Source: JBBRMQ01 sp038230775
GTDB lineage: Bacteria; Acidobacteriota; Thermoanaerobaculia; Gp7-AA8
Length of the DNA stretch: 23,427 nucleotides
NCBI GenBank assembly: GCA_038230775.1
Contig: JBBRMQ010000039.1
Span: 1 to 23,427, forward strand
Direction: 5' to 3'
Shown: positions 1 to 7,091 of the stretch, in pieces
Layout of the letters: each line of letters begins with the position of its first letter
Numbering within the stretch: the stretch's first letter is position 1
Position numbers and translations under genes: made by a program
Notes under the pieces: generated by a model
Told to the model about the DNA's origin: nothing
What the model saw: only the letters and a program-made list of their open reading frames with translations
The model's database searches: none

Positions 1-192
1 AACAAATCGCTCCGCGGCGGGGGCGGCACGGGTTTGGGTCTCTACATCGTGAAGCAGATCATCGAGGCGCACGGCGGCGAGATCAGCGTCGCGTCGCTCG
101 AGGGGATCGGCACCAGCATGGTGCTCAGATTGCCCGTGAAACGGACGGGAGACACCGGCCTGATGACCGCGTCGCGCGTCGCGGCGGGCTGA
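1..192 (+). CDS. Sensor histidine kinase, C-terminal fragment
   Basis: The first 63 codons are open from base 1 and end at TGA 190-192. They encode the last part of a GHKL ATPase (HATPase_c) domain. The glycine-rich G2 box GTGLGLYIVKQI is followed by an EAHGGEISV segment and a GTSMVLRLP strand, which is the usual end of a histidine kinase catalytic domain. About 15 residues without clear features follow. In this family the domain binds ATP and phosphorylates a His in the dimerisation helix. The sensor, DHp and N-box parts lie outside the window, so the stimulus cannot be told. Its partner response regulator is not visible. The gene converges on the next one with 20 bases between the stops. 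Confidence 0.9.
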   Translation, partial: NKSLRGGGGTGLGLYIVKQIIEAHGGEISVASLEGIGTSMVLRLPVKRTGDTGLMTASRVAAG

Positions 193-212
193 AGCTGCAA
201 GCGCGGCGTTCT

Positions 213-737
213 CTACTTGACCGGGTCCCGCACGATGCGGGAGCTCACCATCCACATCAGGAACTGATCGGAGCAATCCAATCCTTCGCGAGAGGTGGTA
301 TCGCCTTCGACCGTCCATGCGGTGGCGGCCGGACGGTAGCGATCCGAAAGGTCGATGTAGAAACTCCTCACGAGCTTGCCGTCGCTTCGATACTCCGTTG
401 ATACAGCGGGATGACCGCCAATTTTCAGTACTTCGCGCTTTTCCCTCGAGGCACGCGCAAAATCTCCTGCACCGAGCGCCGCGGCAAGAAAGTGGTTCCA
501 GTCCCGATCAGGGTAAAACTCACCGTGCACGCTGCACGCGGAAGCGAGCTCCGGCGGCGGAATGATTTCGCCGTCGATGGTCGACCAGCCGCGCGGCAAG
601 TGTGTCTCGAAGACGAAACCCGATGCTCGGAGCGTGATCGGCGTACCAGGATCCCGATACCAGGGGATTTCCTCCGGAGAGGCAGAAAATGCGGCGCCGA
701 TGAATAGACCCATCATCGCTAGATGGCGCGGTTCCAT
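213..737 (-). CDS. Small exported protein of unknown function
   Basis: I do not recognise this family. The start is set at the ATG at 737 (residues MEPRHLAMMGLF), because GGAGGG lies five bases upstream; the longer GTG reading at 755 has no such site. That gives 174 residues. The first 19 or so form a short signal peptide (hydrophobic MMGLFIGAAF, then SAS), so the mature protein is probably periplasmic or outside the cell. The rest has alternating strands (FVFETHLPRGWSTI, VRSFYIDLSDRY), two cysteines and several Trp, like a small beta-rich domain. It begins 17 bases after the stop of the broken VWFA-related gene and is probably co-transcribed with it. No catalytic motif is evident. Confidence 0.7.
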   Translation of the reverse strand: MEPRHLAMMGLFIGAAFSASPEEIPWYRDPGTPITLRASGFVFETHLPRGWSTIDGEIIPPPELASACSVHGEFYPDRDWNHFLAAALGAGDFARASREKREVLKIGGHPAVSTEYRSDGKLVRSFYIDLSDRYRPAATAWTVEGDTTSREGLDCSDQFLMWMVSSRIVRDPVK

Positions 738-754
738 CTTCCCTCCGATCACCA

Positions 755-1088
755 CTAGTTTACGCCTACGCTGATCGTCTTGAACATCGTCAAGTGTGAA
801 AGCGGATCGAGCGCGCCGACGGCAATATCGACCCTTCCCGGCAAGACGCGCCTATCGCTGGCGTACGTGAAGCTGTGTCCGCGCGATACTCGAAAACGTT
901 CGAGATTGGCTGGGTGTTCCGTTCTGCCGAACGACGAAATCGTCCTGGCCGAGCCCGGTGATGCGATTCCCGCGGGCGTCGGTGACGAGGACGTCGACGA
1001 TGTTGACGCGGACATCAAACGACTCGATGTACGACGCGGTCGCGGCGGAGCTGAGCAGGAGTGCACACAAGCCGAACAGCATCGTCAT
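755..1088 (-). pseudogene. VWFA-related secreted protein, frameshifted and lacking its core
   Basis: A start ATG at 1088 follows GGGAGG by six bases and opens a signal peptide (MTMLFGLCALLLSSAATAS). The next residues, FDVRVNIVDVLVTDARG and then GLGQDDFVVRQNGTP, match the N-terminal region of acidobacterial VWFA-related proteins. Near base 911 the frame breaks: one extra base in CCCAGCC shifts the reading. In the other frame the sequence continues as ANLERFRVSRG, then a C-terminal strand set (LPGRVDIAVGALDPLS, TMFKTISVGVN) and TAG at 755-757. Joined, this is about 110 residues, whereas the family usually has a roughly 200-residue von Willebrand A domain between these parts. So there is a frameshift and probably an internal deletion. 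A sequencing error could explain the shift but not the missing core. Confidence 0.65.
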
Positions 1089-1166
1089 CCGACCTCCCAG
1101 TCGTTGCTTGTGATACGGCGGTCTGAATCGTAGCATTCGCCGCGCCAGTGTTTTGTCGCGGACGTG

Positions 1167-1210
1167 GGGATAGGCTTCAGCCCGTTCCGGGACGGCCTGA
1201 AGCCCATCCC
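1167..1210 (-). other. Strong hairpin just downstream of aroB
   Basis: The arms 1167-1180 (GGGATAGGCTTCAG) and 1197-1210 (CTGAAGCCCATCCC) pair over 14 positions. The single mismatch in plus-strand RNA becomes a G-U pair in RNA read from the minus strand, so the stem is complete in the aroB transcript. The space between the arms folds again (CCGTT against GACGG). The hairpin sits 13 bases after the aroB stop. There is no U-run after it, so it is not a standard intrinsic terminator. It could be a transcript-end stabiliser, a weak terminator, or one copy of an interspersed palindrome. Confidence 0.6.
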
Positions 1211-1223
1211 AAACAGCATGGAC

Positions 1224-2267
1224 CTACTTCATGCCGAGAGCGGCGATGCCGTAGCGGATGTCGTCCTCTGACACCGCGAGCACTTCGCAATGGCCGACTT
1301 CGCGCGGGAGCACCATGATCCGCTGCGCGCCCGTGTTCTTTTTGTCGTGCTCCGTTGCGGACAGGATGCCCTCCGCAGACAGCGCCGGAAGCGGCGACGG
1401 CTGCCAGTCGAGCACGGCAGCGTCGATGCGTCTGCGGACCGAGTCGCTCAGCACTCCTCGCCGGACGGCAACGGCGTTGGCTGCGATCATTCCCCACGCC
1501 ACGGCTTCGCCATGCGTCAGCTTCTCGTAGTGCAGCGCCGCCTCGATGCCGTGCGCGATGGTGTGGCCGTAATTGAGCAGGCGGCGCAGATCGGCTTCCT
1601 TCTCGTCGGCCGAGACGATCGCGGCTTTCACGCGAATGGCTTTGCGAACGACGTGATCGAGATCGACATCGTTGCGCCGTTCGAGGAGCTCGAAAAGCGA
1701 TGGATCGCCGATCACTCCACCTTTGAGCGCCTCGTATAGCCCGCTCAGTCGCTCGCGCGCTGGTAGCGAGCCAAGGATACTCGTGTCGGAGATGACGGCC
1801 CGCGGCGGATAGAAACTGCCGATGAGGTTCTTCCCTTTCGGATGATTGACCGCCAGCTTCCCGCCGATCGAGCTGTCGACCTGCGCGAGCAGAGTCGTCG
1901 GCACGTGCACCAGATCGATTCCGCGCAGAAAGATCGACGCCGCGAAACCGGCGGTATCGCCGATCATCCCGCCGCCGACGACTATGGCCATGGCATCGCG
2001 TTTCGCGCCGCGCTCGAGCAGACGCGTCACGACATCATTGGCGGTGTCGAGCGTCTTGTGCGTTTCACCCTCGCGCATCGTCAGGAGCTCGGCCTCGACG
2101 AACGAGCGCGCCACCCGTTCGCCGAATCGATCGCGCAACGCCTCCGACGTGATGACGAAGACGCGGCCCCTGGCTTTCACCAGTGATTCGGCGCGATCGA
2201 GCAGATCGGGTCCGACGAACACGTCGTAGGCGGCGCTCGCCTGGCGGATCGTGAGGAAGGGCTTCAC
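1224..2267 (-). CDS. aroB: 3-dehydroquinate synthase
   Basis: Converts DAHP to 3-dehydroquinate, the second step of the shikimate pathway, using NAD and a divalent metal in the cytosol. The 347 residues are the usual length. Visible landmarks in order are GGGMIGDTAGF for NAD binding, the long signature RGIDLVHVPTTLLAQVDSS followed by IGGK, an E-A-L-K segment carrying the active-site Lys (the family usually has E-x-I-K-Y-G, here K-G-G), NYGHTIAHGIE with metal-binding His, HGEAVAWGM, and a late D-K-K-N. The start is GTG at 2267, overlapping the aspS stop by four bases (GTGA), so translational coupling is likely. It is the last intact gene before a hairpin at 1167-1210. aroB next to aspS is a chance or lineage-specific pairing, not a pathway link. 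Confidence 0.96.
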   Translation of the reverse strand: MKPFLTIRQASAAYDVFVGPDLLDRAESLVKARGRVFVITSEALRDRFGERVARSFVEAELLTMREGETHKTLDTANDVVTRLLERGAKRDAMAIVVGGGMIGDTAGFAASIFLRGIDLVHVPTTLLAQVDSSIGGKLAVNHPKGKNLIGSFYPPRAVISDTSILGSLPARERLSGLYEALKGGVIGDPSLFELLERRNDVDLDHVVRKAIRVKAAIVSADEKEADLRRLLNYGHTIAHGIEAALHYEKLTHGEAVAWGMIAANAVAVRRGVLSDSVRRRIDAAVLDWQPSPLPALSAEGILSATEHDKKNTGAQRIMVLPREVGHCEVLAVSEDDIRYGIAALGMK

Positions 2268-4030
2268 TTCAACCGGATTCCGAGCTCGTCGAGCTGCTTG
2301 TCGTCGACGCGCGACGGCGCTTCACTCATGAGGTCCTGTGCGCGAGCGGTCTTGGGGAACGCGATCACATCGCGAAGCGACGGAGCGCGCGCCATGAGCA
2401 TCACCATGCGGTCCAGTCCGAGGGCGATGCCGCCGTGCGGAGGGGCGCCGTAGCGGAACGCCTCCAGCAGAAAGCCGAATCGATCGTTCGCCTCCTCGTC
2501 AGTAATGCCCAATGCCCGGAACATCCGCGACTGCAGCTCCGGTCGATTGATGCGGATCGATCCCCCGCCGAGCTCGAGACCGTTGAGGACAACGTCATAC
2601 GCACGCGCAAGCACCGACCCCTGATCGTTGTCGAGCTTGTCGACGTCCTCGAGCTTCGGCGACGTGAACGGATGATGCCTTGCGAAGAAGCGCTTCGACT
2701 CTTCATCCCACTCGAACAGCGGAAAGTCCACGATCCAGAGAAAGTTCCACGTGTTTTCCGGGATGAGGTTCTGCTCCCGCGCGACGCGCACGCGCAGCCC
2801 GCCTAAAACGTCCCACGCGGTCTGCGTCTTTCCCGCCACCAGGAGGGCCATGTCGCCTTCGCTCGCACGCAGCGCGTTGCGGAGCGCGTCGAAGCCGGCG
2901 TCATCGAGGAACTTCTTGATCGAGGATCCCCGCTGCGCGTCGAATTTGATCCACACCAGGCCGCCGGCGCCGAGCTTCTTCGCTTCTTCGACCAGATCAT
3001 CGATGCGCTTGCGCGAGAGCGACGCGCCCCCGGGAATGACAATGCCGCGGACGGTCTGCGCCTCGCGGAACGGCGCGAACTCGATCGCTTTCGCGGCGGC
3101 GGTGATGTCGACCAGCTCCATGCCGAAGCGCGTGTCGGGCCGATCGATCCCGAACCGATCCATCGCCTGCTGCCACGTCATCCTCGGAAACGGCCTCGTG
3201 ACTGGAACCCCACCGACCGGAAAGACTTCCGCAAACATCCCCTCGATCAGGCTGTAGACGAATTCCTCGTCGATGAACGAGCCTTCAATGTCGACCTGCG
3301 TAAACTCCGGCTGCCGGTCGCGACGCAGGTCCTCGTCGCGGAAACAGCGCGCGATCTGGTAGTAGCGCTCCATGCCGGCGACCATGAGCAGCTGCTTGAA
3401 GATCTGCGGCGATTGCGGCAGTGCGTAGAAGGTTCCCTTGTTGACTCGGCTCGGAACGAGGTAGTCGCGAGCGCCTTCCGGCGTCGACTTCGTGAGCATC
3501 GGCGTCTCGATCTCGAGGAAGCCGTTGCGGTGCATGTAGTCGCGCACGCCGAATGCGATCCGGTCGCGTAGCACGAAGTTGCGGTTGAGAGACGGCCGGC
3601 GCAAATCGAGATAGCGATACTTCAGGCGCAGGTCTTCGGCGACGTCGACGCCGTCTTCGATCGCGAATGGTGGCGTTTCGGAACGATTGAGGATCTCGAC
3701 GGTGGTCGCGAGGATCTCGATCTCGCCGGTCGGCAGACCGCTGTTCCGGGTCTCCTGCGAGCGCGGCGTGACTTCCCCTTCGATGCGCAGGACGAACTCT
3801 GGCCTGGCCTCTTTGGCCGCGGTCACCGCCACGTCGCTCGCGCCGCGGGCGCGATCGATCACCACCTGGCAGATGCCGCTGCGATCGCGCAGGTCGATGA
3901 AGACGAGATCGCCGAAGTCGCGTTGTTTCTGCACCCATCCGGCGAGGCTGACTCTGTTGCCGGCGTGATCCACGCGCAGCGTTCCCGCGGGAGTTCGATT
4001 CGTTGTCGGCTGTCGGTTGTCGGTCGTCAC
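2264..4030 (-). CDS. aspS: Aspartyl-tRNA synthetase (bacterial type)
   Basis: Class II synthetase that charges tRNA-Asp in the cytosol. The 588 residues fit the bacterial form with its inserted GAD domain. The N-terminal OB-fold anticodon domain begins at AGTLRVDHAGN and runs through GWVQKQRDFGDLVFIDLRD. Motif 2 reads FRDEDLRRDRQPEFTQVD and motif 3 is GIALGLDRMVMLM. The start is taken as GTG at 4030: AAGGA lies four bases upstream, and an upstream extension would run into the preceding gene. Residues 1-10 (TTDNRQPTTN after the start) are encoded by tandem heptamers and precede the point where homologues begin. Whether it also charges tRNA-Asn cannot be settled here. It starts 8 bases after the carbonic-anhydrase-like gene and overlaps aroB by four bases. 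Confidence 0.96.
   Translation of the reverse strand: MTTDNRQPTTNRTPAGTLRVDHAGNRVSLAGWVQKQRDFGDLVFIDLRDRSGICQVVIDRARGASDVAVTAAKEARPEFVLRIEGEVTPRSQETRNSGLPTGEIEILATTVEILNRSETPPFAIEDGVDVAEDLRLKYRYLDLRRPSLNRNFVLRDRIAFGVRDYMHRNGFLEIETPMLTKSTPEGARDYLVPSRVNKGTFYALPQSPQIFKQLLMVAGMERYYQIARCFRDEDLRRDRQPEFTQVDIEGSFIDEEFVYSLIEGMFAEVFPVGGVPVTRPFPRMTWQQAMDRFGIDRPDTRFGMELVDITAAAKAIEFAPFREAQTVRGIVIPGGASLSRKRIDDLVEEAKKLGAGGLVWIKFDAQRGSSIKKFLDDAGFDALRNALRASEGDMALLVAGKTQTAWDVLGGLRVRVAREQNLIPENTWNFLWIVDFPLFEWDEESKRFFARHHPFTSPKLEDVDKLDNDQGSVLARAYDVVLNGLELGGGSIRINRPELQSRMFRALGITDEEANDRFGFLLEAFRYGAPPHGGIALGLDRMVMLMARAPSLRDVIAFPKTARAQDLMSEAPSRVDDKQLDELGIRLK
4001..4030 (-). repeat. TTGTCGG heptamer array spanning the aspS start
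   Basis: On the plus strand the units TTGTCGG (4003-4009), CTGTCGG (4010-4016) and TTGTCGG (4017-4023) stand in tandem, followed by a decayed TCGTCAC (4024-4030). The last unit contains the complement of the aspS GTG start. No inverted second arm is seen beside it, so this is a single-arm copy of the heptamer type seen at 7894-7976 and 20201-20323. Confidence 0.85.
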
Positions 4031-4034
4031 AATT

Positions 4035-4039
4035 TCCTT
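4035..4039 (-). promoter_or_regulatory. Ribosome binding site deciding the aspS start
   Basis: On the minus strand the sequence reads TAAAGGAAATTGTG: the stop of the upstream gene (TAA), AAGGA overlapping it, a four-base spacer and the GTG start of aspS. This supports GTG 4030 over in-frame codons further upstream. It also suggests that ribosomes ending on the upstream gene re-start here. Confidence 0.7.
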
Positions 4040-4575
4040 TACGGCGACCGGCGACCGGCGACCGGCGTTGCGAGGTATCGATCCTTGTAGTCGACGTAGT
4101 GCTTCCACGACCGATCGAGCCTGTCCAGCTCCTCGGGCGTGAGCTCGCGCTTCACGCGGCCGGGCACGCCTAACACCAGCGTTCGGGGCGGCACGACCAT
4201 TCCCTCCGGCACGAGAGCGCCCGCACCAATGAGCGCCATCTCGCCGACGACGGCGTGGCTGAGAACCGTGGCGCCGATGCCGACGAGCGATCCGCTGCCG
4301 ATCGTGCAGCCGTGCACGGTGGCGGAATGCCCGATCGTCACCTGATCCCCGACGATCGCGGGCCCGGTCTCATGCTCGACGTGAAAGACGGAATTGTCCT
4401 GCACGTTCGAGCGCGCTCCGATGCGGATGTAGTGAATGTCGCCCCGCAGCACGACGCCGTACCAGATCGAGCTGTCGTCACCGATGGTGACGTCGCCGAT
4501 CACCGCCGAGTTCTCGGCACGGAACACCCGCGCTCCGAACCGCGGCTCCTTTCCTTCGTACGCGCGGACGATCAT
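4039..4575 (-). CDS. Gamma-carbonic-anhydrase-like hexapeptide-repeat protein (YrdA/CaiE type)
   Basis: A 178-residue left-handed beta-helix protein. Hexapeptide repeats run from about residue 20 to 140 (for example SAVIGDVTIGDDSSIWYGVV, then IGSGSLVGIGATVL). The three His expected for the metal site of the gamma-class fold are at H65 (NSVFHVEHE), H83 and H88 (IGHSATVHGC). A charged C-terminal helix (LTPEELDRLDRSWKHYVDYKDRYL) follows, as in YrdA and PaaY. The family is cytosolic and trimeric; only some members have proven carbonic anhydrase activity, so the reaction is not certain. The last nine residues (TPVAGRRSP) come from a tandem heptamer array and are probably not part of the ancestral protein. 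It leads a run with aspS and aroB. ATG 4575 has no clear ribosome site. Confidence 0.9.
   Translation of the reverse strand: MIVRAYEGKEPRFGARVFRAENSAVIGDVTIGDDSSIWYGVVLRGDIHYIRIGARSNVQDNSVFHVEHETGPAIVGDQVTIGHSATVHGCTIGSGSLVGIGATVLSHAVVGEMALIGAGALVPEGMVVPPRTLVLGVPGRVKRELTPEELDRLDRSWKHYVDYKDRYLATPVAGRRSP
4042..4069. repeat. CGGCGAC heptamer array at the end of the carbonic-anhydrase-like gene
   Basis: Three exact CGGCGAC units (4042-4062) plus a decayed CGGCGTT (4063-4069). Read on the minus strand this is a GGTCGCC repeat, close to the GGTCGGT units at 9286-9313. The array is coding and supplies the last nine codons before the TAA at 4039-4041. Confidence 0.85.
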
Positions 4576-4603
4576 CAGGCGGGCAGATTAGTAGAATCGC
4601 TCA

Positions 4604-5332
4604 ATGCCGCACAAGATGTCGTTCCGCAACCGGTCGCACGAGGTGTCGCGCCTCGAAGCCTTCAGCGACGTAATCTTCGGTTTCTGCATCTCGCTTCTGG
4701 TCGTATCGCTGGAGGCGCCGAAGACCTATCACGAGATGATCGAGGTGCTGCGCGGGTTCGTGCCGTTCGCGATCTGCTTCTTCCTCTTCATCGACATCTG
4801 GTTCGAGCATCACCACTTCTTCCGGCGCTACGCGCTGCAGGATTTTCGGATCGTGGCGCTCAATACCGTTCTCCTCTTCGTGATCCTCTTCTACGTCTAT
4901 CCGCTGAAGTTCATGTTCACGCTGTTCGCGCGAGGACTGACCGGCGAGCGCAGCGAACTGCCGGTCGAGGCCTACCGCGTTCTCTTCACGGTCTACGGCA
5001 TTGGCTTCGCCCTCGTCTTCGGCCTCCTCGGCTTCATGTACGCGCACGCGCTCACCCTACGCCGCGAGCTGGATCTGAACGCGGTGGAAGAAGTCGATAC
5101 CCGTGAAAGCGTTTACGACAACTTCTTCATGGCGGCGTTCGGTGTGTTGTCGGCATGCATGGCGTGGACTCCACTGATCCATCTCGCCGGGCCGATCTAT
5201 TTCCTGATCTTCATTCCGAAGACGATCGTGCCGTGGGTGATGGGCGTGCACCGGCGCGAGGCCGAGCGCCGCCTAACGCCAGAGTTGCCAGGTCCACGCA
5301 CCCCAGAACAGCGCCCAGACGACACAAACTGA
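4604..5332 (+). CDS. TMEM175 / DUF1211-family membrane protein (putative potassium channel)
   Basis: A 242-residue protein with about six membrane segments. TM1 carries the family signature RLEAFSDVIFGFCISLLVV, matching the R-x-x-x-F-S-D motif of TMEM175, although the usual FSDG is FSDV here. Further segments are near residues 49-65, 84-107, 128-147, 172-188 and 194-214. Prokaryotic TMEM175 proteins form tetrameric potassium-leak channels built on the first helix instead of a TVGYG filter. Potassium conduction here is inferred from the family. The gene is divergent from the carbonic-anhydrase-like gene with 28 bases between them, and its last 60 bases overlap the 3' end of the MFS gene on the other strand. 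A second ATG at 4616 is a possible start. Confidence 0.85.
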   Translation: MPHKMSFRNRSHEVSRLEAFSDVIFGFCISLLVVSLEAPKTYHEMIEVLRGFVPFAICFFLFIDIWFEHHHFFRRYALQDFRIVALNTVLLFVILFYVYPLKFMFTLFARGLTGERSELPVEAYRVLFTVYGIGFALVFGLLGFMYAHALTLRRELDLNAVEEVDTRESVYDNFFMAAFGVLSACMAWTPLIHLAGPIYFLIFIPKTIVPWVMGVHRREAERRLTPELPGPRTPEQRPDDTN

Positions 5333-6472
5333 CGCGATGCTCACCGTTCCGATCGTCGGGCCGAAGCGATCGGAAAGCATCCCGGCCGCGAGACTGGAGA
5401 TGCTCATCGTCAGCGTGACGAATCCGTAGTCCGCCGAGAAGACGCGGCCGCGGATCCAGTCGGGTGTCTCGCGTTGCAGGCCGTAGGTCGAGGTCAGCCA
5501 CTGCGCACCGCCACCGAGGTGGGCGATGAAGACGGAGAAGGCGCCGAGGAGGAGCGAGTGCGAGAGGCCGAGGCCGATGTAGCCGGCGCCGAAGACCAGA
5601 ATGGCGAATACGATCAGCCGGTACTGCACCTCTTCCCGCTTCGCGACGGCGCGAATGAGGAACGGACCGAGCAGCGCGCCGAGTCCTCGCGCGGCGAAGA
5701 GCAGGCCGATCCCGAACGCGCCCGCCCCGAACACTTCTCTGCCGAAGACGCTCACCATCGCCACGACGCCGGCGCCTAGTCCATAGCCGCCTTTCGACGT
5801 CAGGAGCGCGAGGACCCGCGGGTGTTCGCGGGCGTAGCCGATCGTCTCCTTGATTGATTCGAGGAGCGGCGGTTGCTCGTGATGCTCGCGTGCTTCGGAG
5901 AAGGGCACGCGCATCCGCCACAGGATCAACGCGGACAGAAGGAAGCTCGCCGCGTCGACGATGAACGACACATCGCGGCCGAAGCGCATCGTCACCAGGC
6001 CGCCCATTGCGGCGCCGACTGCCAGCATCGTTCCCCACGTCGAGCCCATGAGCACGTTCGCCGGCGCGAGATCAGCCGCGCCGACGATGTTCGGCAGCGC
6101 CGCTTGCGACGCCGGCTCGAAGTATGCCGAGCCGATCGAGATCAGGATGACGCCCGCGTAAGCGAATGGCAGCATCGCCGGAGTGCGCGCGAGAAGCGGC
6201 AGAAGGCAAGCGCCTGCGCGCACGAGGTCGACGACGATCATCAGCTTCCTGCGATCGACGCGATCGACGACGTGCCCGGCGAGCGGAGTGAAGATGAAGA
6301 TGGGAAGCGACTGGCAGAGCAACATCAGCGACGCGAGGGTCGCGGAACCCGTCAATTGCAGCACGAGATCGAGCAGCGCTACAGTGAGGAACCAGTCGCC
6401 ACCGAGCGAGATCAGTGTCCCGAAGTACAGCAGGCGGAAGTCGCGGTTACCGCGAAGAAGGCGCCGGTACAC
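5273..6472 (-). CDS. MFS transporter, EntS-like (MFS_3) exporter
   Basis: A 399-residue protein with about 12 membrane helices. The N-terminus (LLRGNRDFRLLYFGTLISLG) and the loop GHVVDRVDRRKLMIVVDLVRA between TM2 and TM3 are typical of the MFS_3 group, which includes the enterobactin exporter EntS and several drug efflux proteins. The second half repeats this with IRGRVFSADYGFVTLTMS. The substrate cannot be told; no siderophore genes lie nearby. The start is GTG at 6472, nine bases after the folA stop, so it is probably the last gene of the thyA-folA run. Its end overlaps the TMEM175-like gene tail to tail by 60 bases. Confidence 0.9.
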   Translation of the reverse strand: MYRRLLRGNRDFRLLYFGTLISLGGDWFLTVALLDLVLQLTGSATLASLMLLCQSLPIFIFTPLAGHVVDRVDRRKLMIVVDLVRAGACLLPLLARTPAMLPFAYAGVILISIGSAYFEPASQAALPNIVGAADLAPANVLMGSTWGTMLAVGAAMGGLVTMRFGRDVSFIVDAASFLLSALILWRMRVPFSEAREHHEQPPLLESIKETIGYAREHPRVLALLTSKGGYGLGAGVVAMVSVFGREVFGAGAFGIGLLFAARGLGALLGPFLIRAVAKREEVQYRLIVFAILVFGAGYIGLGLSHSLLLGAFSVFIAHLGGGAQWLTSTYGLQRETPDWIRGRVFSADYGFVTLTMSISSLAAGMLSDRFGPTIGTVSIASVCVVWALFWGAWTWQLWR

Positions 6473-6481
6473 GGCGGCGGA

Positions 6482-6979
6482 TTATGCCAGCCGCGCCGCG
6501 CGCTCGTAGGTAAGGAACGAGTACGGGTACTGGTTCTTCTCGTCGGCTTCGTAGTGCTCGGAATCCACGAGCGCCCACTCGGTCACGTCGTCGAACTCCG
6601 GGAAAAACGTGTCGCCGTCGACCTCGGCGTGCACACGTGTGATGTACATGCGATCGGCGCGATGGATCGACTGCGTGAAGATCTGCGCTCCGCCGGCGAT
6701 GAAGATCTCAGTGTCGGATTTCGCCAGCTCGAGTGCTTCGTCGATCGAGTGCGCGACGACGGCGTTGTCCGCTTCAAGAGTCTCGTCGCGCGTGATCACG
6801 ACGATCGTGCGGCCCGGCAGCGGGTAGTCGAGCGAGTCGTAGGTCGTGCGACCCATCAGCAGAAAGTGACCCATCGTGAGCGTCTTGAAGCGCTTGAGAT
6901 CGGCCGACTGCCGCCACGGCAGCTTGTTGTCGCGGCCCATGACGTCGTTGTCGGAGACGGCGACGATGAAGGAGATCAT
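6482..6979 (-). CDS. folA: Dihydrofolate reductase
   Basis: Reduces dihydrofolate to tetrahydrofolate with NADPH, restoring the cofactor oxidised by thymidylate synthase. The 165 residues are a normal length. Landmarks are the N-terminal strand MISFIVAVSDNDVMG, NKLPWRQSADLKRFK with the substrate-binding Asp, TMGHFLLMGRTTYDSL for cofactor binding, PLPGRTIVVITR, and IFIAGGAQIFTQ. The start is ATG 6979, which begins the first conserved strand; an upstream reading to 7084 would only translate the GC-rich hairpin array. thyA lies upstream on the same strand with 112 bases between the genes, and the MFS gene follows after nine bases. Confidence 0.96.
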   Translation of the reverse strand: MISFIVAVSDNDVMGRDNKLPWRQSADLKRFKTLTMGHFLLMGRTTYDSLDYPLPGRTIVVITRDETLEADNAVVAHSIDEALELAKSDTEIFIAGGAQIFTQSIHRADRMYITRVHAEVDGDTFFPEFDDVTEWALVDSEHYEADEKNQYPYSFLTYERAARLA

Positions 6980-6985
6980 GAGTAG

Positions 6986-7078
6986 CGCCGCCGGCTCGGC
7001 GGCGGGACCGCCGCCGGCCCGGCGGCGATGATCCTCGCAGGCGAGCCGCCTGCGGTCCCGCCGGCGAGGCCGCCGGCG
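6986..7078. repeat. Array of four regular hairpins between thyA and folA
   Basis: Four perfect 8-bp stems follow each other: CGCCGCCG/CGGCGGCG (6986-7004), CGCCGCCG/CGGCGGCG (7009-7027), CGCAGGCG/CGCCTGCG (7036-7054) and CGCCGGCG/CGCCGGCG (7059-7078). The first three have three-base loops and the last has four. The spacers are GGAC, ATGATCCT and GTCC; the outer two are complementary. The first hairpin can also pair with the second, and the third and fourth are partly cross-compatible, so one larger cruciform is possible. The array fills almost the whole gap between the two genes and would be transcribed with them. Confidence 0.9.
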
Positions 7079-7091
7079 TTGCAAAGGAACT

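Noticed and set aside
1167..1210. Standard intrinsic terminator for aroB
   Set aside because: The stem is strong but no U-run follows it on either strand, so it is reported only as a hairpin.
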